Source: Bradyrhizobium murdochi (GTDB lineage Bacteria; Pseudomonadota; Alphaproteobacteria; Rhizobiales; Xanthobacteraceae). Taken from it: 64,000 bases of DNA. The notes beneath the pieces are model-generated. The model did no database searches, had not been told where the DNA came from, and worked only from the letters and a program-made list of their open reading frames with translations. Below are positions 55,001-63,773 of this stretch, piece after piece. The DNA is taken from contig NZ_AXAU01000019.1 of assembly GCF_000472965.1 (NCBI RefSeq), forward strand, positions 1-64,000, read 5' to 3'. A program made the position numbers and the translations under genes. Position 1 is the stretch's first letter; each line of letters opens with the position of its first letter.

Positions 55001-55650
55001 ATGGCGAGCGAACGCTGGCCCGGATCGATGTTGAGATGAACGCGGGTGCCGTTGCCGTCAGGGCCCTGCCCCGAGGAGACTCGAAACGGATAGCGCGTGC
55101 CCGACAGCATGAAATTGCCGTCGCCGCGGATCGAACCGGCCAGCGAACGCACGTCGCCGCTGAAAGCGATGTCGTTCAGTTCGAGAGTAGAGCGGCTGAC
55201 CGCATCATGCAGGGCGATGCGGCCGGTCAGATTGACCCGATCGATCGCCAGTGAACCCAGATTGAACGTCCCGGCCGATGCCGGCCAGTCGATCCGTCCT
55301 CTGGAATCGAGGCCGAGATCGAGCGACATGCGGTTGATCGTCAGTTCGGTGGCGCGCACTTCGCCGCGCATCAGCGAGCCCAGGCTGAATTCCACGTCGA
55401 GCTTGTCGGCGCGAACCTTGCCGAGATCGTTGACGCCACCGACCACGACCGAGTGCAGTTGCAGCGATGGCGCCGGCAATAGGCGCGCGTCGAGCTTGCC
55501 GCCGACGCGCACCGGCGCGCCGATGATTCGGCTCGCCTCAGCCTCGAACTGCGGCCGGAACTGGTTCCAGTCGATAAAATACGGCCCGACCAGCGCGGCG
55601 ATCAGCGCAATGATAAAGGCAATGGCCAGGCCGAGCAGCGTCGTCTGCAC
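52003..55650 (-). CDS. AsmA family protein (large)
   Basis: A 1215-residue envelope protein. One N-terminal membrane anchor (residues 5-23) and the AsmA signature YFIDWNQFRPQFEAEASRIIGAPVRVGGKLDARLLPAPSLQLHSVVVGG, then a long beta-rich repetitive body forming the lipid-conducting groove typical of AsmA/TamB/YhdP, with the AsmA C-terminal block GRASMQMTLTTQGRSASALAGALSGSGTLTMEAARISGLD. Residues 1105-1215 are a Pro/Ala-rich tail. Start GTG 55650 behind AGGAGAC. A role in phospholipid transport to the outer membrane is the family expectation. Confidence 0.92.
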   Translation of the reverse strand: MQTTLLGLAIAFIIALIAALVGPYFIDWNQFRPQFEAEASRIIGAPVRVGGKLDARLLPAPSLQLHSVVVGGVNDLGKVRADKLDVEFSLGSLMRGEVRATELTINRMSLDLGLDSRGRIDWPASAGTFNLGSLAIDRVNLTGRIALHDAVSRSTLELNDIAFSGDVRSLAGSIRGDGNFMLSGTRYPFRVSSGQGPDGNGTRVHLNIDPGQRSLAIDLDGLLNFDSRAPRFEGAITLVAPPGQKGKGNDPPWRIAAKVKSDYSAARLEQVEVTYGAEERALKLAGGADIRFGAAPLLRAALSARQLDADRFVAKENGKDNSTEPARALPALQALSSVIPHLPIPAQIELASEQVILGGRPLQDIAAELEGDAKSWHVHRLEFRAPGATRVSLSEAGAKSAVPDRFKAALSVESSDPDALLTWLQGRGDSAYRSQKPLRLRGDITVAPEGFAIDTMKADIDGGTVEGRVAVSHRQADHGSRIDAELKAARLDLDAATAFARSLVGPQGEWPDEGKLSLDIGRATSAGQELSPLLARLAYSPAKISLEQLKIGELENVTLDGAGNFDRVNATGWFALNSSAASLGRLTSLIVPFSPPLAARLNAMGTSPGPARLKLALDLTKNAGLSDRVQARATAELDAPLLKGTSTITARPAVAAIQGIDLAALQRSEVWVDSKLSSEQGRTLLALLGFDRAVTVGDGPAQFESTATGAWGAPLRLKAKIAGTGLDAEAEGSAEPWAPEAKAVLGLKVRSADFAPLLDLKPGDTLAQNIGLSSRVQLTGNKLTLDDLDSTVGGSRLRGRVAVTLGEEKEIEGEIGADQLALTPALALALGAAGHDATEPLGPGIAKGWRGSIAFQALRGLLPGGSELQPVSGVVKSDGKSLTFDAIKGKIGGGDVTATIDARPGAQGIALNASVQLSGVDGTALRYRNLAMPAGRASMQMTLTTQGRSASALAGALSGSGTLTMEAARISGLDPRAFEVAVRANDNGQAKDDVRLKQIVESALPAGAFAVPSAQIPFTVRDGRLRVGATTLDGNGVRAIISGGYDIAADQADIRAALSLTMTTGRPEIQLLAVGTPDALSRSVDVAPLSSWLAVRAIDHETRRLDAIERGEPPPAAPPPIVLPTEGQLPIPEAVPSAPVVAPKGRDPRRPPAKKTTAPRPPVVNAPPAPVAGQPQVAPLPPPIDVRPAPGAAKPKPRPPLALTPQFANPPPRPN

Positions 55651-55818
55651 GGTGTCTCCTCTTGAACGGCCCCGGCGTAGGCCACGCCACGTCGAACCCG
55701 GCCCCGGAGCAGCCCGGAATATAGAGAGAAGTACGGCGAAGTCACAGCGGCATACTGACAGGAGCCCAGCCCGGCTCCGGATCGACGAAGCCAGGGGCCA
55801 AAACCGCCCGTCGGGGCG

Positions 55819-57051
55819 TTACCAGCTCGCCGGCAGGCGCTTCAGGCCGCGCAGCACGAAGGTCGGCCGCCATTCCGCATTGACAGCGTCATCGAGCCGC
55901 AGGTCCGGTATGCGCCGAAGCAGGGTCGAGATCGCGATCTCGGCTTCGATCCGCGCCAACTGGGCCCCGAGGCAGAAGTGGATGCCGCCGCCGAACGAGA
56001 GCGGCTTCACGTTGGACCGGGTGATATCCAGCCGCTCCGGGTTATCAGGATAGACCGCCGGGTCGTGGTTGGCCGAACCGAGCAGGCACAGCACGCTCTC
56101 GCCCTTCGGGATGCGCTTTCCGCCGAGATCGTCGATATCCTCCAGCGCTACCCGCCCGGTCATCTGCACCGAGGAATCGTAGCGCAGGAATTCCTCGATG
56201 GCGTTGGTGATGAGCTCGGGCCTCGCCTTGAGCAGCGCGAGCTGGTCTGGATTGCGGTGCAGTGCCAGCAAGCCGTTACCGATCAGGTTGACGGTGGTCT
56301 CGTGGCCGGCGCCGAACAGCAGGATGATGTTGGCGGTCAGTTCCTCATTGGTGAGCTTGCTGCCGTCCTCCTCGGCCTGCACCAGTTGGGTGATCAGGTC
56401 GTCGCCCGGGCTTTTGCGCCTGAGATCGAACAGTTGCTGGAAATACATCGCCGCCAGCGCGTTGCTGGCGTTGCCCTGCTTGATCTCCTCCGGCGACAGC
56501 GGCACCGGATCGAGCAGCCGTCCGCCGTCGCGTGAACCGGTATAAAACGCCTCGCGGTGGTCCTCAGGAATCCCGAGCATGTCGCAGATGATGGTGACCG
56601 GCAGGCGGAACGCGAAATCCTCGATCAGGTCCATCTGCCCCTGCGGGATGATGCGATCGAGCGTCTCGTCGACGACCTGCTGGATGCGCGGGCGCATGTC
56701 CTCGACCCGGCGCGCGGTGAAGGCCTTCACCACCAGGCCGCGCAAACGGGTGTGGTCCGGCGGATCCTGCTGCAGCATCCAGTGGCTCATGCTGCGGAAC
56801 ACCGGCTCGTCCATGATCTTGGGGCCGTAGCGCCGGACGGTGCGCTCGACATAATCCTTGCCGAACCGCTTGTCGCGCATGACGAGGCTGACCTCGGCAT
56901 GGCGGCTCGCGACATACATGCCGAGCGGCGTCAGATGCACGGGATCGGTGGCGCGCATCCGCTCGTAATGCGGATAGGGGTTGCGAATGAATTCCGGGGC
57001 CAGCGGATTGAACAACGGCGCGCTACTGGCAGTCTGAACATGCTCGTTCAT
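55819..57051 (-). CDS. Cytochrome P450
   Basis: A 410-residue soluble class I P450. I-helix oxygen-binding motif GAGHETT, K-helix ExxR in EEFLRY, and heme loop FGGGIHFCLGAQLAR with ligand C360. It resembles CYP107/CYP105-like bacterial hydroxylases; substrate unknown. AGGAGG precedes ATG 57051. No ferredoxin or reductase gene is adjacent. Divergent from a TetR gene, with a 22-bp palindrome (57113-57134) between them, so expression is probably inducible. Confidence 0.94.
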   Translation of the reverse strand: MNEHVQTASSAPLFNPLAPEFIRNPYPHYERMRATDPVHLTPLGMYVASRHAEVSLVMRDKRFGKDYVERTVRRYGPKIMDEPVFRSMSHWMLQQDPPDHTRLRGLVVKAFTARRVEDMRPRIQQVVDETLDRIIPQGQMDLIEDFAFRLPVTIICDMLGIPEDHREAFYTGSRDGGRLLDPVPLSPEEIKQGNASNALAAMYFQQLFDLRRKSPGDDLITQLVQAEEDGSKLTNEELTANIILLFGAGHETTVNLIGNGLLALHRNPDQLALLKARPELITNAIEEFLRYDSSVQMTGRVALEDIDDLGGKRIPKGESVLCLLGSANHDPAVYPDNPERLDITRSNVKPLSFGGGIHFCLGAQLARIEAEIAISTLLRRIPDLRLDDAVNAEWRPTFVLRGLKRLPASW

Positions 57052-57112
57052 GGAGACCTCCTGCTGGCTGTGCGCCATTCAGCGCGTTTTCCCCCGGGCC
57101 GATCGGTCGAAA

Positions 57113-57134
57113 CTCGATACATTATTGTATTGAG
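57113..57134. promoter_or_regulatory. Putative TetR operator between P450 and tetR-like gene
   Basis: Arms CTC-N-ATACA and TGTAT-N-GAG form a near-perfect 22-bp palindrome around TTAT, 26 bases before the regulator ATG. It fits a TetR dimer site controlling both divergent promoters. Confidence 0.65.
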
Positions 57135-57159
57135 TTGCATTCTCGCCTAAACTGGACAG

Positions 57160-57771
57160 ATGTCAAGAGTGCGAACCAGACCCACAAGGGACGACACCCG
57201 CGAAAAGCTGTTCGAGGCGGCGGCGCGGGTGTTCGAGGAACAGGGGATTGGCGGCGCCAGCATCGAGGCGATTGCGGCGGCGGCCGGCTTCACGCGCGGG
57301 GCATTCTATTCGAACTTCAAGAGCAAGGACGAACTGATCATCGCCATGCTCGAGGATCACGTTGAGCAATCTATCGGGCGCATCCGCGATCTGCTCGAGC
57401 GGCATAGGAGCCTTGCCGATTTCATCGACGCGCTCAAAACCATGAATAAAAGCCAGCAGGATCCGCTTGGCCGCTCGCCCCTGCTGCACATGGAAATGAT
57501 TCTGTTCGTGGCGCGCGCGGAAAAGCGCCGGCCCGAACTTGCCAAGCGGCTGCGCGCCCGGCGAAAGCTTGTCACCGACATCATCGAAACCACGGCCAGG
57601 AACAGCGGCCGCACCACCATTCTCAATCCGACCTGGGCCGGCGCGCTGGTGCTGGCGCTGGAGGACGGCTTCCGTCTGCACCGCCTGATCGACCCAGAGA
57701 CCACGCCACCCGACAGCTTTTTTCGCGCCATCGGCGACCTGCAGCGGGCGATGGGAATTTCATCGGCATGA
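57160..57771 (+). CDS. TetR/AcrR family transcriptional regulator
   Basis: A 203-residue repressor with N-terminal TetR HTH TREKLFEAAARVFEEQGIGGASIEAIAAAAGFTRGAFYSNFKSKDELIIAML, preceded by an Arg-rich tail (MSRVRTRPTRDDTR). The C-terminal ligand domain is of the TetR_C_6 style. Divergent from the P450 gene and upstream of a convergent MFS transporter gene; repression of the P450 is likely. Confidence 0.9.
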   Translation: MSRVRTRPTRDDTREKLFEAAARVFEEQGIGGASIEAIAAAAGFTRGAFYSNFKSKDELIIAMLEDHVEQSIGRIRDLLERHRSLADFIDALKTMNKSQQDPLGRSPLLHMEMILFVARAEKRRPELAKRLRARRKLVTDIIETTARNSGRTTILNPTWAGALVLALEDGFRLHRLIDPETTPPDSFFRAIGDLQRAMGISSA

Positions 57772-57819
57772 GACGAAAATATCTCCGCGCGCTCCGGACG
57801 ATGCTTCGCATCGCCGCGG

Positions 57820-59121
57820 CTACGCCGGGTCGTGCTTGATTGGCGCCTTGTGCATTTGTCCGGCGACCGCCCTCACCTTGCCCGGCGATGCCTGCCAGAT
57901 CGCTACTGCCGACAGGATGCTGACGGCGATGCCGAGCACAAACGCCGACGTGTAGTTGCCCGAAAGGTCGTACAGCAGCCCGGTTGCCCATGGGCCCGCC
58001 GCGCCTCCGGCCAGCGCCGCCAGCATGATGGTGCCGAAGATGCTGCCGTATTGCTTGCCTTGAAAGATTTCCAGCACCACCGCGCCCATGATCGAGGTCA
58101 GGCCATAGCCGAGCGCGCCTTGCGTGAAGATCATGAGATAGACCAAAGGCAGGACCGGCGCGAACTTCAGGACGATCAGCGCTGCAAAGCAGATCGCAAA
58201 CCCGGCGCAGCTTATCGCCCAGATCCATTCGCGGCCGATCCGATCGGAAAGATGCCCTAGCCAGATCTGGCCGGGGATGCCGAGCAGGCTGACGACGCCG
58301 AGCGCCCATACCGCGACGTTGGCGCTGAAGCCAATGTCGAGCAGGTATTTGGTCTGGTGCACCTGCACCGCGTACCAGACATACAGGCCGCCGAAATAGC
58401 CGAGCGAAATCCACCAGAATCGCGCGGTACGCAGCGCGCGGCGCAGCGTCCAGTCGGTGGCGGCCCACACGGGGTCGACGACGTTCGAGCGAGGGGCGGC
58501 CGATGTCGCCGACGGCGCCGCGTCGCCATCCGGCAATAGCCCGATATCCTCGGGCCGTTTTCGCAGCAGAAGGTTGATCGGCGCGAGCACGGCGAGCACC
58601 AGAATACCCATCGCGGTGCAGGCGGTGCGCCAGCCGGTCTGCTCGATCATGTGCTGCACCCACGGTAGCAGCGTTACCGAACCGATGCCGACGCCGGCAA
58701 AGGCGAGCCCCATGGCGAGCCCGCGGCGGCGAATGAACCAGTTCGGCAGAAACAGCGATTGGCCGGAATAGCCGAGGCACACGCTGCCCGCGCCGACCAG
58801 CACGCCGATGGTGAGATAGAGATGCCAGGGCTGTGTCGTCAGCGGCGCCAGCAACAACCCGCCGCCCATCAGCGCAACGCCGAGCTCCATCACCGCACGC
58901 GGCCCGAGGCGATCCATCATGCGGCCGATCAGCGGACTGACGCCGCCGGAAACCACGAAGCCGAACGAAAACGCGCCGGCGGTGACGCCGCGATCCCATC
59001 CGAACTCGCCGATAACAGGCGGAAAGAACAGCGAGAACGCCGTCCGCGCATTGACGCCGATCGCCATGGTCACGAACGTGACCACAACGATCAGCCAGCC
59101 GTAGAAGAAGGGAAGACGCAT
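57820..59121 (-). CDS. MFS transporter
   Basis: A 433-residue transporter with twelve helices, of the oxalate/formate antiporter-like (OFA) or monocarboxylate group: N-terminal FYGWLIVVVTFVTMAIGVNARTAFSLFFPPVIGEFGWDRG, loop 2-3 GRMMDRLGPRAVMELG, loop 8-9 GHLSDRIGREW. The central loop (residues 190-225) is polar. Substrate unknown, possibly a carboxylate. It converges with the TetR gene at 57771. Confidence 0.9.
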   Translation of the reverse strand: MRLPFFYGWLIVVVTFVTMAIGVNARTAFSLFFPPVIGEFGWDRGVTAGAFSFGFVVSGGVSPLIGRMMDRLGPRAVMELGVALMGGGLLLAPLTTQPWHLYLTIGVLVGAGSVCLGYSGQSLFLPNWFIRRRGLAMGLAFAGVGIGSVTLLPWVQHMIEQTGWRTACTAMGILVLAVLAPINLLLRKRPEDIGLLPDGDAAPSATSAAPRSNVVDPVWAATDWTLRRALRTARFWWISLGYFGGLYVWYAVQVHQTKYLLDIGFSANVAVWALGVVSLLGIPGQIWLGHLSDRIGREWIWAISCAGFAICFAALIVLKFAPVLPLVYLMIFTQGALGYGLTSIMGAVVLEIFQGKQYGSIFGTIMLAALAGGAAGPWATGLLYDLSGNYTSAFVLGIAVSILSAVAIWQASPGKVRAVAGQMHKAPIKHDPA

Positions 59122-59270
59122 TGGGGGATTTTCTGTTGGCGCGATTGGAGTGGTTCGGCCTTGTTGTGAACAAGGCCTTGTTCCGAAAGGCCCTCCATGG
59201 CTATTTACCTTTCGTCGCCTGAGTGAGGGGCAATCATCACTGTGCGGAGTGTTGTTCTTCGAGCCTCGGA

Positions 59271-62200
59271 TCAGGCGTTCGTATTCTGTCCGGTTGTTTG
59301 ACTAAGCAGGCGAGCCGCCGAAATCATATCTGCAGTGCCCAATCCCTCGGCCATTCGGCCGTAGAGCTGGCCTAACCTCTCCAAGGTAGCGGCGCGTTCA
59401 GTGCCCTGTATAGCCGACGCCAAGCTGAGTAGCGCGCGCAATTCCAGCGCCTGAGCACCCATTTCGCGCGCGAGGTCGGCTGCTTTTCGGATAAGATCGA
59501 GAGCTTCTGGATTCCCCCGATTTCCAGCAAGGATAAATTCGCCTCGGAGTCTGTGTAATTCCGGTTCACAGAATTTCGTCGATATGGTCACGGCAACTTC
59601 ACCGAGCAAATGAAGTGCATGCTGCGCATCGCCGGCTGCCGCAACTGTCTCGGCGAGCAACATGAGTCCATATGGACGCATCAGCTCCGCGCCTGTTGCA
59701 CGATAGTCTGCAAGGCCCTGTTCGATTTCTGCCGCGCCTTCCCGGAAGTCGCCGAGTTTGCCGACAGCCCAGCCCCGCAGCATTTGGCCCCACGCACTCC
59801 AATATGGAAAGCGATATTTACGCCCAACGTTGATGGCTCGCTCGGCGGCTTCGAGGGCCTCGACTGGTTCGCCCCGCGCCTGTCGAATCGAAGCTTCGAA
59901 GCTCAACGCAAACCCAAGACTGTGTGGATGATCGAGTTGAACAGCTCTATCGATCGCCTGAGCACTGTCCGCTACGGCACTGTCTGCCAAGCCCAAAAAC
60001 CACTCAGTCCACGCGAGATTGCATTGGGCTAGAACAGCAGGATCCGAACCATACTCAAAACGGTGATGATGGTGCCGGTCCGGATCATAGAGCCGGAGCG
60101 CCTCCTCAAGAGTTGCTTTTGCAATTGCGAATTGGCCAAGATAGAAAAGAGTCAGCCCAAGCGGCCGCTTTGCCTGCAGCAGAAGATCGCGGTCATTTGC
60201 CAGTTCTGCTTGTTCGACCAGACGCACGCCCAGCGTCTTCGCCTTCTCGAGCTGACCTCGAACGATGCAGAACATCATAAGACCGTAGAGCGCTCTAAAG
60301 AGCATGTGATGCTCGCCGAGCCGTTCACTCAGTTCGCAAGCGCGGGAGAATACCGTTTCGACTTCAGGCGCAGCATTACCCTTCGTAGCGAGGAGTTGGG
60401 ATCCCCGACTAATCTCTAGCGAGAGCTCGCGGCGCGCGCGCTCGGCTGTGTCAGGAAGGCGCCGCAGCGCAGCCAGTGCACTCGCAAAATGGCTGGCGGC
60501 CTCCACGTTCGCTGAGCGCTCCGCGGCCTTTTTTCCCGCTGCTTCCCAATGCAATATCGCAGGTTCAAAGAGGTTCGCGGCTGCGTAATGTTGGGCAACT
60601 ACTTCGGGAGTTGCGGCAACAACTGCTGGAAACTGACTCGACAGAACCTCCGCAATTTTACGGTGCAATGCTTGGCGCTCGCTTTTTAGCAACGAATCGT
60701 ACGCGGCGTCTTGAATGAGCGCGTGCCGGAACGAGTATTTCGCTTCACCGAGCATTCCGTGCTGTTGCAGGAAGTCATCGCGCAGGAGTTCAGCCAACTG
60801 ATCGCGAAGTGCCGCCTGGCTCTCGCCAGTTACTGCACTTAGAACTTCCCCATCGAAGACACGCCCGAGTGTCGCAGCAATTTGCGCCAGTGGCTTCGCT
60901 ACTTTAAGACGATCCAGCCGGGCAGCCAGTGAACCACGCAGCGTCGAAGGAATGCTGTCTACGGCAGGTGCAAGTCGCAAATAATCCTCGCTGCTTGCGG
61001 ACACATTGCCTTCAAGCACCGTTTTAGTTAGCTCCTCGATAAAAAGCGGGATACCACCTGTCTTTGTAACAATGAGTTCGATCACATCAGCCGGGACGGT
61101 CGCCGCCCCGACGATTTGATTGACCAGCGTTCGAGCCTCAATCGGAGAGAGTCGCCGGAGTCCGAGACGCGTGCCCTGCGCTTCCAGCATCCATTCAGCC
61201 TTAAACTCCGGCCGGAACGTGAAGATTGCCATCACCTGCCGGGCCGATATTTGCTGAATTAGCCGGGCGAGCAGACTGCTGGTCGAAGCATCAGCCCAAT
61301 GAAGATCTTCAACAATAAACAGGACGGGTAGCTGTTCAGATTGTCTAAGCAACCAGTGTGTGAGGACCTCAAGCAAAAGCTCGCGACGCTGGGAAGGGGC
61401 CAACTCGTACTTCGGTGACGACACAGGCAGTTCGAGAAGTTCAGCTATCAGCCCAACCGCATCGGGGGTTACCGACTCCAATCCGGCAAAGGCTCTTTCA
61501 ATACTTGCAAGCTTACCCTCGACGGTGCCGAGACTATCCAAGCTCAAGGTGCGACGGATCAACTCAATAATTGGATAGAGTGCGCTCGACTGATTGTACG
61601 CAGAGCAATAGCAGGTGACGGATGATACTTTCGTGCCCGCAAGCGCTTCCTTGAACTCGCGCACCAAGCGCGTCTTGCCCGCGCCAGCTTCAGCCGCAAT
61701 GAGGACCAGTTGTCCCTCTCCATCAATCGTCTGCGCAAAGCGATCCTGCAGAAGGGCAAGCTCCTGACCGCGTCCAACCATCGGATGGGCAGCGCGCAGC
61801 GCATCACGACCGTGATCCAACCTTTCAGCGACAACCTGGTAAAGGTTAGTTGATTCCTGTGTACCGCGGATGTGGTGCGAACCAAGGTTTTGAAGTTCGA
61901 ACAGGGTGCCGACCAGCCGAGCGGTCGTTTCGGAGATTACCAATGTATCCGGAGGTGCGATTTGCTGCAGTCGGGACGCAATATTGGGGGTGTCGCCGAG
62001 GATACCCATTGTCTCGAACGTTCCGGATGATCGCAAATCACCGGCAATGACAATGCCGGTATGCATGCCCATGCGCAGGTGGATCAGCGGCTTGGACGAC
62101 GATTCCCGGCTGTTAAGTTGACGCATGTCGTTCAGTAGCGACAGCGCTGCGCGTACAGCTCTGACTGGATCATCCTCGTGCGCTACAGGAAAACCGAAAC

Positions 62201-62603
62201 ATACAAGTAGCCCATCTCCGATATAGCGGATAATGGTGCCATCAAAGCGTCGTACCGCGTTTGCGCAGGTGTCGCGATAGCTGAAGATGACATCCCTGAA
62301 TTCTTCCTCGTCGAGCTGAACTGACAGATCGGTCGAGCCGATCATGTCAATGAAAAGCGCGGTGACCTGGCGTCGCTCGGGACGCTGATCATGGGTCGCG
62401 CCAGATGCCCCAGTCGATGTGGAATGATCCCGGCGCTGAACATCCAGGAGAGCTGGAAGTGGCGCACCACACCCGCCACAAAATCGAGATTCGGCTGGGC
62501 CTTCAAAGCCACAGCGCTCGCAGACTAGATGCAGCCTCGCGCCGCATTGGGAGCAGAAGCGCGCTGTTTCCGGATTCGAACGACCGCAACTAGGGCATTG
62601 CAT
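59271..62603 (-). CDS. Zinc-ribbon, class III adenylate/guanylate cyclase, AAA ATPase and TPR signalling protein
   Basis: A 1110-residue multidomain protein. Two zinc ribbons (C3, C6, C17, C20 and C29, C32, C42, C45), then a class III cyclase domain (residues 78-262) with metal Asp D86 (TALFIDMIGSTDLS) and D130 (IRYIGDGLLVCFG), and N207/R211 in GDTPNIASRL, so it should be active. An AAA_16-type NTPase follows, P-loop AAEAGAGKT (303-311) and Walker B FIVEDLHWADAS, then about 500 residues of TPR-like helices. ATG 62603 opens the ribbon; a TTG at 62633 is possible. It may couple peptide or protein sensing to cNMP output and is divergent from the radical SAM/PqqD-like genes. Confidence 0.9.
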   Translation of the reverse strand: MQCPSCGRSNPETARFCSQCGARLHLVCERCGFEGPAESRFCGGCGAPLPALLDVQRRDHSTSTGASGATHDQRPERRQVTALFIDMIGSTDLSVQLDEEEFRDVIFSYRDTCANAVRRFDGTIIRYIGDGLLVCFGFPVAHEDDPVRAVRAALSLLNDMRQLNSRESSSKPLIHLRMGMHTGIVIAGDLRSSGTFETMGILGDTPNIASRLQQIAPPDTLVISETTARLVGTLFELQNLGSHHIRGTQESTNLYQVVAERLDHGRDALRAAHPMVGRGQELALLQDRFAQTIDGEGQLVLIAAEAGAGKTRLVREFKEALAGTKVSSVTCYCSAYNQSSALYPIIELIRRTLSLDSLGTVEGKLASIERAFAGLESVTPDAVGLIAELLELPVSSPKYELAPSQRRELLLEVLTHWLLRQSEQLPVLFIVEDLHWADASTSSLLARLIQQISARQVMAIFTFRPEFKAEWMLEAQGTRLGLRRLSPIEARTLVNQIVGAATVPADVIELIVTKTGGIPLFIEELTKTVLEGNVSASSEDYLRLAPAVDSIPSTLRGSLAARLDRLKVAKPLAQIAATLGRVFDGEVLSAVTGESQAALRDQLAELLRDDFLQQHGMLGEAKYSFRHALIQDAAYDSLLKSERQALHRKIAEVLSSQFPAVVAATPEVVAQHYAAANLFEPAILHWEAAGKKAAERSANVEAASHFASALAALRRLPDTAERARRELSLEISRGSQLLATKGNAAPEVETVFSRACELSERLGEHHMLFRALYGLMMFCIVRGQLEKAKTLGVRLVEQAELANDRDLLLQAKRPLGLTLFYLGQFAIAKATLEEALRLYDPDRHHHHRFEYGSDPAVLAQCNLAWTEWFLGLADSAVADSAQAIDRAVQLDHPHSLGFALSFEASIRQARGEPVEALEAAERAINVGRKYRFPYWSAWGQMLRGWAVGKLGDFREGAAEIEQGLADYRATGAELMRPYGLMLLAETVAAAGDAQHALHLLGEVAVTISTKFCEPELHRLRGEFILAGNRGNPEALDLIRKAADLAREMGAQALELRALLSLASAIQGTERAATLERLGQLYGRMAEGLGTADMISAARLLSQTTGQNTNA

Positions 62604-62725
62604 ATGAGTGACTGCAGGCTTAAGGCTTGCCAATTAGTATGTCTTATGCCAGCTTAGCATTCCAAGCTTGCGCGAGATAGGCCCACGACGCATCGGATCG
62701 CGTCGCAGAAACAGGGTCGGCCGTC

Positions 62726-63769
62726 ATGGCTCCCATACAAAATCCCTTTGCGCTTCAGAAGCCTCTCAAGCTTACAATTTGCTACACCGAAACCTGCAAC
62801 CTCTCCTGCCAACATTGTTATGCCGATTGTTCACCGGAGAAGGCGTCGGCCGAGCTGAACAGTGAGGAGTGGAGTCGCTTCCTTGATGAAATTGCCGAGT
62901 TGGGCGTGGTCTATCTCTACATTGAAGGAGGCGAACCTTTTCATCGGCCAGACTTCTTGCCCTTCCTCGCTTCCGCATCGAACCGTTTCTTCACTCAGGT
63001 TCGGACCAACGGCACACTTATAACGCGCGATATCGCCGCCAGACTCAAGGAGGTCGGCGTCGGTATCGTGCTCGTTGATATTCTTAGCCCACATGCCGAG
63101 GTGCATGATTATTTTACAGGCACACAAGGCAGTCATGCGCGCGCCTGCGAAGCCGTCACATACCTGGTGGAAGCAGGAATTGAAACACAGCTACTCACGA
63201 TCCTTAACCGCAAGAATGTCGAGGACCTGCAAGGCTACATTGATCTAGCCCACCGGCTCGGTGTGAGGACGGTCGGCGTTTTGCGGCCTTATCCGCTCGG
63301 CCGCTTCAAGTACCGCTGGAACGAATTTTCTCTGTCGCTTGACGAAATGCATGCGGCGCTCGACTCGCTGCGATTGCCCGCCGGCATGAAGCTGATGCAG
63401 TCATGGCATCCCAATGATGGCAATTCGTGCTGGCAAATGGCTGCGGTCAATGCATTCGGGGCCTCGATAGGGTGCGCCTATCTTCGCGAATATGTTGACT
63501 ACGGAAATATCAGGAATGTCTCCTTTATGGAGACCTGGGACCATCCGCTGTACCGCGAGTTGAGATTAGGTCGGGTTAAGGAGACATGCCCTAGCTGCTC
63601 GTCGAGCCAGGGATCCCACGGCGGATGTCGCTCTACTGCTTACGCATTCCACGGCGCGTGGGACGCGCCGGATCCATTTGACCGAACGCTCAATCATGGA
63701 GTCGACTTGCGTGTCCTCCCCGAATGGCTGCTACAGCCACACCCCAAACCTCCGGGTACGCCCTGTTGA
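62726..63769 (+). CDS. Radical SAM/SPASM enzyme, PqqE-like (peptide maturase)
   Basis: A 347-residue radical SAM protein. [4Fe-4S] motif C24-x3-C28-x2-C31 in CYTETCNLSCQHCYADC, SAM-contact GGEP as EGGEPF. The C-terminal SPASM region has NSCWQM, SIGCAYLREYVDYGN and ETCPSCSSSQGSHGGCRSTAYAF, giving auxiliary cluster ligands much as in PqqE; the final DPxC Cys of PqqE is replaced (APDPFD). AGGGTCGG precedes the ATG. A PqqD-like gene starts four bases after its stop. Such pairs modify ribosomal peptides by C-C or C-X crosslinks; the precursor is not seen and may lie beyond the window edge. Confidence 0.9.
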   Translation: MAPIQNPFALQKPLKLTICYTETCNLSCQHCYADCSPEKASAELNSEEWSRFLDEIAELGVVYLYIEGGEPFHRPDFLPFLASASNRFFTQVRTNGTLITRDIAARLKEVGVGIVLVDILSPHAEVHDYFTGTQGSHARACEAVTYLVEAGIETQLLTILNRKNVEDLQGYIDLAHRLGVRTVGVLRPYPLGRFKYRWNEFSLSLDEMHAALDSLRLPAGMKLMQSWHPNDGNSCWQMAAVNAFGASIGCAYLREYVDYGNIRNVSFMETWDHPLYRELRLGRVKETCPSCSSSQGSHGGCRSTAYAFHGAWDAPDPFDRTLNHGVDLRVLPEWLLQPHPKPPGTPC

Positions 63770-63773
63770 AGAG

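Noticed and set aside
62604..62657. 17-codon Cys-containing ORF upstream of the radical SAM gene, considered as a precursor peptide
   Set aside because: It lies antisense to the cyclase start, has no ribosome site and no leader-like region; the precursor, if any, is more likely beyond the window.
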